Shown in pieces: positions 9,747 to 17,531 of a stretch of DNA of 64,000 nucleotides; position 1 is the stretch's first letter, and the number at the start of each line of letters is the position of its first letter. The notes beneath the pieces are model-generated. The model saw only the letters and a list, made by a program, of their open reading frames with translations. It did no database searches and was not told the origin of the DNA. The position numbers and the translations under genes were made by a program. Where the stretch lies: positions 13,776 to 77,775 of the forward strand of contig NC_023141.1 of NCBI RefSeq assembly GCF_000511385.1, given 5' to 3'. The DNA comes from Phaeobacter gallaeciensis DSM 26640 (GTDB lineage Bacteria; Pseudomonadota; Alphaproteobacteria; Rhodobacterales; Rhodobacteraceae).

Positions 9747-9886
9747 TGTCGCAGTCAGTCTTTCGAGATCCGCGCGAGGCGCGCAGAACGCATATCCCAA
9801 AGGTCTGATCCGATTCCGCTTGCGCTCTATCGGATTAGGCAGTTTTCCATTTGGTTTTTGTCCGCCCAACAGACCTGCCCTGGCCG

Positions 9887-9984
9887 GTCAATTGGCAAGC
9901 GCCCGCTACGCGGTCGTCGCGGGGCAGGGCCGTGTCCTCACCTTCGGTTGCGGGCCGCACCACCCCTGCCCCACGACCATTGAC
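9887..9984 (+). repeat. Covarying hairpin element A, copy 1
   Basis: The outer left arm GGTCGT-CGC-GGGGCAGGG (9912-9929) pairs with CCCCTGCCCCACGACC (9963-9978), leaving a 3-nt bulge. A further GTCAAT/ATTGAC pair (9887-9892 and 9979-9984) closes the base. The apical core runs from CCGTGT (9930-9935) through a small CCTTCGG hairpin to CCGCACCA (9955-9962), the same core as in the other four copies. No plus-strand gene follows directly, so this copy may be a relic cut off by insertion of the catabolic genes. Confidence 0.8.
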
Positions 9985-10324
9985 AGTCCCGGTGTGGAAC
10001 GTCACCAATCTTTGACTCAACACGGCTATTTTTATGAATCCTTTCAATGGGCCGCGTCATGCAATACTGACCCAAACGTCAAGCATTTCCGACCCAAAAC
10101 CAAAGCGGCCCTTCGTTGAAGCTGCGGCGAAGGTGCCAAAAGAGCCCAATCTGTAAGTTCTTTTCTCTCGCTGCAAGCGCACGCAGCGCGGATATTGCTG
10201 CAACAGCAAAATTACATTGCCGCGGTGCAGGGACAAGACCGGCCATTAATGTGACCTACAGCGATAACGAAGTGCTCAAGCTTCAGGCCGCGCGGCAAAG
10301 TGTAAGTTCGCTGTGAATTGGCCC

Positions 10325-11029
10325 TTATGTCTTGCTCGCAGCCCAAATCGCTCCGCGGCGGATCATCTCGGTCACTTCTGGAACCTTGAGATCATCCAGT
10401 TCATGCCCGATCGAGCAGTAGAACACACGCCCCTTGTCCCAGCGACGCGTCCAGGTCACGGGGATCACGGTCCCCTCAATCCACCAGAGGTGGTCACCTG
10501 AAAACGTCGTCGTGGCGAGCACGTTGTTCGACGGGTCCGTGAGCATGTAATATTGCTCAGATGTAATGCGGAAACTGCGGATGCCGTTGACAAGTGGGTG
10601 ATCCGGCTGGCAGATCGTCACGTCATAATCAATGTAGTCTTCTTTGGGCTGGAGGTTGTCGGGCCAGCCGGGGGGGTGGGCGACGAATTGGCCGCCGATC
10701 AGGAAGTGATAGGTCGGACGGTCGCGAAATGCATCGCCCATATGGCCGTGCCAGCCGGCAAGTCCACAGCCATCGCCGATGAGCTTGAGCAGGCCATCCT
10801 CTTGTGGCTTGGTCATATTGCCAAACTCTTCTTTGTGCCCAGAGCGTGCGGACGACCAGATCGGGGTGATCAGATCGACGTCCGCCATTTCCTCGGGATG
10901 TTCCAGTGGCTCCAGCGTGTCATGGATGACAACCTCAAACCCGTTCTCCTGAAGCAGATCGCGATACCAATCCGCGAAATCCATAGGAGCATGGCCTTCC
11001 CACCCTCCCACAAAAAGTACAGCTTTCAT
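10325..11029 (-). CDS. ThuA-like domain protein
   Basis: This 234-residue protein has the ThuA (trehalose-utilisation-type) class I glutamine-amidotransferase-like fold. It starts with KAVLFVGGWEGH and has a central GLAGWHGHMGDAF segment. Its C-terminal half contains PVTWTRRWDKGRVFYCSIGH, a typical ThuA ending. ThuA proteins occur in sugar catabolic operons; their reaction is poorly defined. It is the last gene of the left operon and overlaps the preceding dehydrogenase by 4 nt (ATGA), so it is translationally coupled. A role in processing the imported sugar-like substrate is inferred from context. Confidence 0.85.
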   Translation of the reverse strand: MKAVLFVGGWEGHAPMDFADWYRDLLQENGFEVVIHDTLEPLEHPEEMADVDLITPIWSSARSGHKEEFGNMTKPQEDGLLKLIGDGCGLAGWHGHMGDAFRDRPTYHFLIGGQFVAHPPGWPDNLQPKEDYIDYDVTICQPDHPLVNGIRSFRITSEQYYMLTDPSNNVLATTTFSGDHLWWIEGTVIPVTWTRRWDKGRVFYCSIGHELDDLKVPEVTEMIRRGAIWAASKT

Positions 11030-11892
11030 GTATTATATCCTCTCATAAAGTTCAGGATCGAGGCCATATCGCGGGCGGAATAACCTTCTGATTCCGCCCT
11101 TTCTAGGATGTCCAAGGTGCTTCGCCCCTGCGGCATGTCGGTTCCGAGTTTACGGGCCAGATCGACAGTGACTTCCATATCCTTGCGCGCAAGAGCCACG
11201 GTGAAGGTCACGTCATGCGCGGCCTCATCAAGATAAATCGGGCGGCGGTATTTCAGCATCGGCGCGCAGGCGGCAGAGGCCTCAATCACATCAAAGGCCG
11301 CGCCCGGTTCGATGCCTGCCGCCTCGGCCAGAGTCATCGCCTCGGCCAAGGTTTGATTGATACCGTGGATTAGTGCATTGACCGACAGCTTCATCACAGC
11401 GCCGCGTCCGGTTTCACCGAGGTAAATTGTCTGCCTGCCCATGGCGTCAAAAAGCGCGGACAGTGTTGCGGCCACGTCCGGCGTGCAGCCTGCCATAATC
11501 AAAAGCTGCGCATCGGCGGCGGCCTGTGTTGCGCCAGAGACCGGCGCGTCGATGACACGGGCACCCGCTGGAGCCTGTTGCGCCAACCATGCGATGTGGT
11601 CCGGGCTCATCGTGCCCATTTCAATGAAGGTGTCCGTCGATCCGGCAAAAAGGCCATCTTCGCCGGCGTGTACTGCCTTTGACGACGGATCGTCGGCCAG
11701 CATCGTGACGACGACATCCGCCGCGTCCGACAGCGTACGCGGGCTATCGGCCACGGCGCAGTTCAATTCGCTGGCCAAGGCTTCGGCCTTGTTGCGGGTG
11801 CGGTTCCACAGCGTTACGTCATGCCCCGACCGCGCCAGATTGCGCGCCATATGAGCGCCCATCCGGCCCAGCCCCGCGAACCCGACCCGCAT
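11026..11892 (-). CDS. NAD(P)-dependent beta-hydroxyacid dehydrogenase (GarR/HIBADH family)
   Basis: This 288-residue protein has an N-terminal Rossmann motif (GFAGLGRMGAHMARNL, from residue 4). The substrate motif APVSGATQAA sits near residue 117. The catalytic lysine is in GRGAVMKLSVN near residue 167. These are hallmarks of the 3-hydroxyisobutyrate/tartronate-semialdehyde reductase family, which oxidises beta-hydroxyacids or reduces the matching semialdehydes. It follows the ABC ATPase with a one-base overlap and precedes the ThuA gene with an ATGA overlap. The actual substrate cannot be read from the sequence. Confidence 0.88.
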   Translation of the reverse strand: MRVGFAGLGRMGAHMARNLARSGHDVTLWNRTRNKAEALASELNCAVADSPRTLSDAADVVVTMLADDPSSKAVHAGEDGLFAGSTDTFIEMGTMSPDHIAWLAQQAPAGARVIDAPVSGATQAAADAQLLIMAGCTPDVAATLSALFDAMGRQTIYLGETGRGAVMKLSVNALIHGINQTLAEAMTLAEAAGIEPGAAFDVIEASAACAPMLKYRRPIYLDEAAHDVTFTVALARKDMEVTVDLARKLGTDMPQGRSTLDILERAESEGYSARDMASILNFMRGYNT

Positions 11893-13421
11893 CAGGCTAC
11901 CTTTTCGGTATTCAATCCGGAAATGGCTGCGATGAGGTTTTCTTCCGTCACTTCTTCAGAAGTGAAAGTCCGCATAATCCGACCCGAATACATTGCAACA
12001 ATGCGGTCGGCCACGTGAAGAACCTCTGGCATTTCCGAACTGATCACGATCACCGCATAACCCTGTGCCGCCAGGTCACGAAGCAGGTTGTGAATCTCGG
12101 CTTTCGATCCAACGTCGATCCCGCGTGTTGGTTCATCGACAATAAGCACATTGGGGCGCATCGACAGCCATTTCCCGATGACGATCTTTTGTTGGTTGCC
12201 ACCCGAGAGGTTACCTACGAGCTGTTTCCAACCCGGTGTCCTAATGTCGAGCTTGTCGCGATATTGGTCAAAGATCGCGATCTCGGCCCCGTCGGCGACG
12301 AAGGGGCCGGCCTTGAGATCATCAACCTGAGGCAAGGTCATGTTGTCGCGGCAGTTCATGCCCAGCACCAATCCCTGGCCTTTGCGGTCTTCAGGCACAA
12401 GTGAGATACCCCGCTCAATAGCGTCATGGGGCGATGTGATCGCCACCTCGGCACCATCCAAAAAGATGGAGCCGGATGTTGGGTTTCGTAAGCCAAACAG
12501 GGTTTCGGCGATTTCAGTGCGACCCGCGCCAACAAGGCCATAAAAGCCTACAACTTCTCCACGCCGCACTTCGAAATTGACATCTTCAAAAAGATTGCCA
12601 CAGCTCAGTCCGCGCACTTCGAGCGCGACCTCGCCAAGCTCGTGATGGGCTTCGTTGCGGCTCAGGTCGAGCTTGCGGCCGATCATCATCTGCGTCACGT
12701 TTTCTTCGTTTGTGTCGGCGGTGTTGACGGTGCCCTGATATTGGCCGTCGCGTAGAACGCTGATGCGGTCAGTGATTTTGAAGATCTCTTCCATTCGGTG
12801 CGAAATGTAGGCGACGCCCACGCCTTGCTCCTGCAGGTCAGAAATAACCTCGAACAGAACCACTTTCTCTGCATCGGTGAGCGAGGCTGTCGGCTCGTCA
12901 AAGATCACAGCTTTGGCATCCACCGTCAGCGCCCGGGCGATTTCGACCATCTGCTGGTTGGCAATCGAAAGATCACCGACGCGGGTTTTGGCGTTGAAAC
13001 CCACCTTCAGCTTTTCAAGGATCGCGTTCGTCTTTGCCTCAAGTTCGGCCCAGTCGACCAGCCCGAAACGCTTGCGCGGCAACTCTCCCAAGTAGATATT
13101 CTCGGCGACGCTCAACTCGTCTGCAAGGCTCAGTTCCTGATGGATGAACACGATGCCCTTTGCCTTGGCGTCCAGCGGGCCGGACATGACGACAGGTTGC
13201 TCTGCCACGATGATCTGACCTTCGTCAGGTTGGTGAATGCCGCCAAGCACCTTCATCAGCGTCGATTTTCCGGCGCCATTCTCGCCCATCAAGGCATGGA
13301 CTTCGCCAGGCAGAATGGTCAGCGAGACGCCATCAAGGGCACGCACGCCGGGAAAAGTCTTTACGATTCCTTCCAATCGCAGAACCGGGGCGGGGGTCGC
13401 CCGATCAATAGTCTCGGTCAT
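11892..13421 (-). CDS. Sugar ABC transporter, tandem ATPase (CUT2: RbsA/MglA/XylG type)
   Basis: This 509-residue protein contains two fused ABC ATPase domains, as expected for carbohydrate uptake family 2. Domain 1 has Walker A GENGAGKST near residue 50. Domain 2 has the degenerate P-loop GLVGAGRTE and signature LSGGNQQK near residue 408. It should energise import through the two permeases encoded upstream. It overlaps the preceding permease gene by an ATGA. Substrate class is ribose/xylose/galactose-like by family; the real ligand is unknown. Confidence 0.93.
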   Translation of the reverse strand: MTETIDRATPAPVLRLEGIVKTFPGVRALDGVSLTILPGEVHALMGENGAGKSTLMKVLGGIHQPDEGQIIVAEQPVVMSGPLDAKAKGIVFIHQELSLADELSVAENIYLGELPRKRFGLVDWAELEAKTNAILEKLKVGFNAKTRVGDLSIANQQMVEIARALTVDAKAVIFDEPTASLTDAEKVVLFEVISDLQEQGVGVAYISHRMEEIFKITDRISVLRDGQYQGTVNTADTNEENVTQMMIGRKLDLSRNEAHHELGEVALEVRGLSCGNLFEDVNFEVRRGEVVGFYGLVGAGRTEIAETLFGLRNPTSGSIFLDGAEVAITSPHDAIERGISLVPEDRKGQGLVLGMNCRDNMTLPQVDDLKAGPFVADGAEIAIFDQYRDKLDIRTPGWKQLVGNLSGGNQQKIVIGKWLSMRPNVLIVDEPTRGIDVGSKAEIHNLLRDLAAQGYAVIVISSEMPEVLHVADRIVAMYSGRIMRTFTSEEVTEENLIAAISGLNTEKVA

Positions 13422-14419
13422 ACCTTCAACTCCTCTTTGCCTTTCACGTTCAACTGACGATCAAGAAACAGCACGGCGATCAGGATCAGACCGATCACAA
13501 GGTTCACGGTGGATGTGTCAGCGCCTATATGGGCAAGGCCCTTGCGCAAGAGCTGGATCGCGATCACGCCCCCGAATGTCGAGACGATCGAGCCTGCCCC
13601 GCCAGTCAGCTTGGTGCCACCCAGAACGACGGCAGTGATCACCCACAACTCGTAAAGCTGGCCGTCATTGGGGTTCACCGATCCGGATTCCGAATAGAAC
13701 ACGACGGCAGATAGCGCCGCCAGAAATCCGATAATCATGAAGTTGATCATCATGTGAGGGCCGACGCGGATCCCCGCATTGACCGCCGCCTCGCGGTTGT
13801 TGCCGATGGCATAAGCGTTGCGGCCATGCACCGTGCGGTTCATCAGGAACCAGATCGCCACGGTGACGACCAGTAGGAACCAGGTCGCCGTGTGGAGGCC
13901 AAGGAATTGTGCCTCTGCAAAATCAACCAATGTCCAGTTGAGATGGCTTGTCGGCTGCTCGCCGTTGTACATGAAGACTAGCCCGCGATAGCCCAACATG
14001 GACCCAAGCGTCACGATAAAGGCATCTACCCCGGTCTTCCACACGATCAATCCATTGATCGCGCCGAGAACGAGACCAGTCAGGAGCGCGAGGCCCCAGG
14101 CCACGGGAATGACCCAGTTTCCAAGGCCCGCGAACATCGTCCAAGTCATCGAATCCAGCAGGATAATGGCGCAAATCGCGTAGATCGCCCCGACCGAGAG
14201 ATCGATGTTGCCGTTGACCATGACAATGGTCATCCCCATGGCGATGATCCCGATCGGTGCCGATTGTTTAAGCAACAGCAGCATGTTGTCGGCGTCCATG
14301 AAGGCCTTGTCACTGACCGAGAAGAACTCGCCGGCGACCGAGAAGAAGATCAGCTCAAGGACGATGAAGCCCCAGATGGCGCCACCCGCCAGGTATTTCG
14401 AGAGTTTTCCAGCTTGCAT
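13418..14419 (-). CDS. Sugar ABC transporter permease (RbsC type)
   Basis: This 333-residue polytopic membrane protein has about nine hydrophobic segments. It carries the conserved CUT2 permease segments GNIDLSVGAIYAI near residue 70 and AAVNAGIRVG followed by a LSAVVF-type segment in the C-terminal half. It pairs with the second permease encoded 13 bp upstream to form the heteromeric channel. The ATG at 14419 follows a GGGGGGAAG ribosome-binding site. The gene is coupled to the downstream ATPase by a 4-nt overlap. Confidence 0.92.
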   Translation of the reverse strand: MQAGKLSKYLAGGAIWGFIVLELIFFSVAGEFFSVSDKAFMDADNMLLLLKQSAPIGIIAMGMTIVMVNGNIDLSVGAIYAICAIILLDSMTWTMFAGLGNWVIPVAWGLALLTGLVLGAINGLIVWKTGVDAFIVTLGSMLGYRGLVFMYNGEQPTSHLNWTLVDFAEAQFLGLHTATWFLLVVTVAIWFLMNRTVHGRNAYAIGNNREAAVNAGIRVGPHMMINFMIIGFLAALSAVVFYSESGSVNPNDGQLYELWVITAVVLGGTKLTGGAGSIVSTFGGVIAIQLLRKGLAHIGADTSTVNLVIGLILIAVLFLDRQLNVKGKEELKV

Positions 14420-14431
14420 GTTCTTCCCCCC

Positions 14432-15406
14432 TTACGCGATCGGCGACATGAGCTTGCCGCGCTTGGCTGCAATATCGAGCCAGACTGCAAGGATGATGAT
14501 GATCCAGGTCACAACGTACTGAACCGAGAAGTCGAGCCCGACCAGCAAAAGGCCATTCTGAATAAATCCAAGGATCAGAACGCCGATCACTGTCTTGAAG
14601 ATCGTCCCCGATCCACCCAGCAGCGACGCACCGCCAAGAATGACAGCGGCCAACACTTCAAGTTCCAGACCCTGCCCGACGGTGTTTTGTGATCCCATAG
14701 ATCGGCTCGCCTGAATCAGGCCTGCAGTCGCCACGCAAAGCGAAGACATAATATAGCAGAGAAAAACGACGCGTGCGCGCCGGATCCCTGAAAAGGTCGC
14801 CGCCGTACCGTTGCCGCCCACCGCGTACACCTTTCGCCCGAAAGGCGTCTTGGCCAAGATGATCCCCAGCAAAGCCGCCAGCCCGATGAATATCAGAATA
14901 GGCGTCTGAATTCCGAGGATGTTGCCCTGCCCGAAGATGGCAAACCAGGTCCCTTCCTTGTCAGCGATATCCATGTTCTTGCCGCCTGAATAGGTCAGCG
15001 TCAGCCCGTGGATGGCCGACAGCATACCCAATGTCACAATCAGGGAATTGAGCTTGAGATAGCCGACAAGGATCCCGATGAGCGCCCCTAGGCAGAGCGT
15101 CATCGCGAACATTGCAGGGATCGCAAGGGTCGGACCCAGCTTGTCGTGAAGATCAAGAACAACGATGGTCGAGAATGACATCATTGACCCGACAGAGAGG
15201 TCCAGATTGCCGCTGATCACGACGAAGGTGACTCCCAAGGCCATCACCCCCAGAATTGCCGAGGACCTGACAACGTTCTCGAAATTGTCGAGAGTCAGGA
15301 ATTTCGGGTTGGCAATTGTGAATCCGATTATGAAAAGTGCGAAGGCGATCAGGATGCCCTGCTTCGCCAGCAGCTTTCCGATATCCTGCTTCGTTAACTC
15401 CGCCAT
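14432..15406 (-). CDS. Sugar ABC transporter permease (RbsC type)
   Basis: This 324-residue multi-pass protein has the CUT2 permease signature SGNLDLSVGSMMS near residue 75 and VLGGASLLGGSG near residue 265. I chose the ATG at 15406 because GGGAGGG lies 4 nt upstream; an in-frame start at 15430 lacks such a site. It is a second, non-identical permease beside the one at 13418, so the channel is likely a heterodimer. The SDR gene lies upstream in the same operon. Confidence 0.92.
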   Translation of the reverse strand: MAELTKQDIGKLLAKQGILIAFALFIIGFTIANPKFLTLDNFENVVRSSAILGVMALGVTFVVISGNLDLSVGSMMSFSTIVVLDLHDKLGPTLAIPAMFAMTLCLGALIGILVGYLKLNSLIVTLGMLSAIHGLTLTYSGGKNMDIADKEGTWFAIFGQGNILGIQTPILIFIGLAALLGIILAKTPFGRKVYAVGGNGTAATFSGIRRARVVFLCYIMSSLCVATAGLIQASRSMGSQNTVGQGLELEVLAAVILGGASLLGGSGTIFKTVIGVLILGFIQNGLLLVGLDFSVQYVVTWIIIILAVWLDIAAKRGKLMSPIA

Positions 15407-15481
15407 AGTTCCCTCCCTAAAGCCGCACATGGCTGTCTTTCTCTTGTCCTATCCGTCGGCGGCCCACCACCGTACCGTGGG

Positions 15482-16273
15482 TCAAACTAACGTCATGCCC
15501 CCATCGATCATAACGATCTGGCCAGTCATGTAGTCACTATCCGGCGCAGCTAAATAGGTGGTCGTCCCGGTGATATCCTTTGGCTTGGCCACCCGGCCCT
15601 TCAGGATCTCGGCTGAAAACTCTTCCATCGCCTGTCCTGGCCGCTCAGCTGCTCCTATGTCCATCAGGTCCTGATCGACCTGCTCCCACATTTCGGTGTC
15701 AACAACACCGGGCGCAAAACCGGTTACGGTGATGTTATGTTTCGCCAGATCCCGTGCGCCAGATTGCGTCAGCGCAACAACGCCAAACTTTGAAGCGCAA
15801 TAGGGGGCTACGTTGTCAAAGCCTTGCCGCGACGCGATCGAGGCGGTGTTGATGATCTTTCCGAATGTACCCTGACGGATAAACTGTTTTGCAGCTTCCT
15901 GCATCCCGATGAGACAGCCAAGACCATTCACATCATTGATAAAGCGCCAGTTTTCTTCGGTCACATCGAGGAAATTCATCGGCTTGTTGACGCCGGCATT
16001 GTTGAACTTCACATCCAACTTTCCAAACATCGCGACTGTATGTTCAATCATGTCGCGGACAGCTTCGCGATCTGTCACATCAACTTGGACATGCGTCACC
16101 CGGCTTTCGCTGTGAGCTGACCGGTTCAGGTCCGCGATCTCCGCAACCTTCTTGCCATTTATGTCTGCGAAACAAACGCTGGCGCCCTCGTCCAACAGCG
16201 CCTCTCCAATAGCGCGTCCAATACCTTGTGCAGCACCGGTCACAATGCACGACCGACCAGAGACTCGACCCAT
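15482..16273 (-). CDS. Short-chain dehydrogenase/reductase, polyol/butanediol dehydrogenase-like
   Basis: This 263-residue classical SDR has the cofactor motif TGAAQGIG from residue 12, NNAG near residue 91, catalytic YCASK near 158, and a C-terminal YMTGQIVMIDGG. The GVVDTEMWEQVD segment resembles acetoin/2,3-butanediol and sugar-alcohol dehydrogenases. It is encoded between the binding protein and the permeases, which links it to metabolism of the imported compound. It is homologous to the SDR at 19395 in the divergent operon; the two share the sequence around NKP and GMQE. They may act in the same or successive oxidations. Confidence 0.9.
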   Translation of the reverse strand: MGRVSGRSCIVTGAAQGIGRAIGEALLDEGASVCFADINGKKVAEIADLNRSAHSESRVTHVQVDVTDREAVRDMIEHTVAMFGKLDVKFNNAGVNKPMNFLDVTEENWRFINDVNGLGCLIGMQEAAKQFIRQGTFGKIINTASIASRQGFDNVAPYCASKFGVVALTQSGARDLAKHNITVTGFAPGVVDTEMWEQVDQDLMDIGAAERPGQAMEEFSAEILKGRVAKPKDITGTTTYLAAPDSDYMTGQIVMIDGGMTLV

Positions 16274-16325
16274 CGGTCTTCTCCCGTTCTTGTATAAATT
16301 GTCGGAAACCGACCAGAGGTAGGAA

Positions 16326-16343
16326 GGGGGGCCGAAGCCCCCC
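16326..16343. terminator. Intra-operon GC hairpin behind the binding-protein gene
   Basis: A 7-bp perfect stem (GGGGGGC/GCCCCCC) with a CGAA tetraloop lies just after the binding-protein stop codon and before the SDR. Such hairpins commonly stabilise the upstream mRNA or attenuate read-through. This would let the abundant binding protein exceed the membrane components. Confidence 0.65.
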
Positions 16344-16359
16344 GCCCGAAAGTCTGGTC

Positions 16360-17316
16360 TTAGAAGACGGGCTTGGTGAAGTCACCCATGTTGTCCTGAG
16401 TGATCTTCGGCGTGTCGAAGTAGTTCAGGAACGGCAGTTCTTCACCGTTGAGCAGGTCAATCGCGGACTTCAGCGCGGCTTCAGCGTCATCAACAGGTGA
16501 CTGGTAGATCGAACCCCAGTAGGTGCCTGCGGCCATTGCTTCATAGCCAACAGCGAAGTTGGTGGCGCCGACAAAAGTAATGCCCTCGCGACCAGCAGCC
16601 ACCGCAGCGTTCATTGCGCCAACACCCATGTTGTCATCGCCGGAATAGACGCCGTCGATGTCGTCATACTTGACGAGGAAGGCTTCCATGACCTGCTGCG
16701 ACTTTTCGCGGTTCCAGTCGCCTGGCTGCTCGTCGATCTGCTCAACGTTGGGGCAGACTTCGGGCAGACGGTCGTTGAAGCCCTTCGCGCGCTCAATGGC
16801 GGTCGTGTAGCCCGGCTGGCCAGTGATGTGAACGACCTTGGCTTCGTTCTCGATACCCAATGCCTTGAAGCGATCACACATGATTTCGGCAGAGCGTGAG
16901 CCTTGTGTGATGTTGTCAGGGCCAGAGAACGTCGCGACGAACGGGAAACCGGCTTCGGCGATGTTCGAATTGGTCACGACAACCGGAATGTCAGCCTGAT
17001 GAGCCTTGCGGACGGCAGGGATCACCGCTTCGCCGTTTGTTGGCCAGATGATGATCGCGTCAACTTCCTGTTGGATCAGGTCTTCCATCTGAGCGATCTG
17101 GCGGGCAACGTCACCACCTGCGTCCAGGACGACGACTTCGACGTCTGCGTTGGCTTCTGCGGCTGCGATAAAGGCTTTTTCGTACGTGGTCTGGTAGCTG
17201 TCGACCCCCACGTTGTTTTGCGTGATGCCGATCGTCATGGTTTCGGCTGCGGCCATTCCGGCGACGGTCATTGCCGCCGTTGCTGTCGTGGCCGCAAGAA
17301 TTCTACGAAGTTTCAT
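16360..17316 (-). CDS. Periplasmic sugar-binding protein of the CUT2 importer (RbsB type)
   Basis: This 318-residue protein has a clear Sec signal peptide (about residues 1-24, ending AAA-ETM). A periplasmic-binding-protein type 1 domain follows, with VDAIIIWPTNGEAV near residue 87 and GVYSGDDNMGVG near residue 222. It should capture the substrate in the periplasm and deliver it to the permeases. It is the first gene of the left operon, preceded by a GGGAGGAAG ribosome-binding site. The intergenic region to the divergent regulator carries a candidate operator. Confidence 0.93.
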   Translation of the reverse strand: MKLRRILAATTATAAMTVAGMAAAETMTIGITQNNVGVDSYQTTYEKAFIAAAEANADVEVVVLDAGGDVARQIAQMEDLIQQEVDAIIIWPTNGEAVIPAVRKAHQADIPVVVTNSNIAEAGFPFVATFSGPDNITQGSRSAEIMCDRFKALGIENEAKVVHITGQPGYTTAIERAKGFNDRLPEVCPNVEQIDEQPGDWNREKSQQVMEAFLVKYDDIDGVYSGDDNMGVGAMNAAVAAGREGITFVGATNFAVGYEAMAAGTYWGSIYQSPVDDAEAALKSAIDLLNGEELPFLNYFDTPKITQDNMGDFTKPVF

Positions 17317-17440
17317 TTTGGCTTCCTCCCAAGGAACTTGTCTAAGTTCAATTCATTCGACTCCCGCCTCCTGCTGGGAATCATTGTCCGGTGGACTGAA
17401 GATACCCTGTGAGTTTGCCGGAAATGCCGCGCCACGAAAT

Positions 17441-17478
17441 ATATCCACTTTGATAATTTTACTATTCGATTTGGATAT
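17441..17478. promoter_or_regulatory. Candidate operator in the divergent promoter region
   Basis: Inverted arms ATATCCA (17441-17447) and TGGATAT (17472-17478) lie 24 nt apart in an AT-rich stretch. The stretch separates the divergent binding-protein and regulator genes. The spacing fits a dimeric winged-helix regulator bound on one face of the helix. I infer that the fusion regulator binds here and controls both operons. Confidence 0.4.
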
Positions 17479-17531
17479 TTCTGAGATACTTCTTGGCTAC
17501 CCACTTTCGCATCTTACGGAGGCAATCACCG

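Larger units (their letters stand above)
9535..10324. other. Gene-free repeat-rich stretch at left edge of the catabolic cargo
   Basis: About 790 nt hold no convincing gene. They contain a copy of the 49-nt block shared with 34015 and 36412, the covarying hairpin copy at 9912-9978, and a degenerate run from about 10060 to 10320. That run looks like decayed intergenic sequence of the kind scattered in Roseobacter genomes. The stretch mirrors the gene-free stretch at 28690-29395 on the other side of the cargo. Confidence 0.5.

Noticed and set aside
9555..9983. Overlapping open frames on both strands in the left repeat-rich stretch
   Set aside because: They run through hairpin A and block R, lack ribosome-binding sites and give low-complexity, arginine-rich products.
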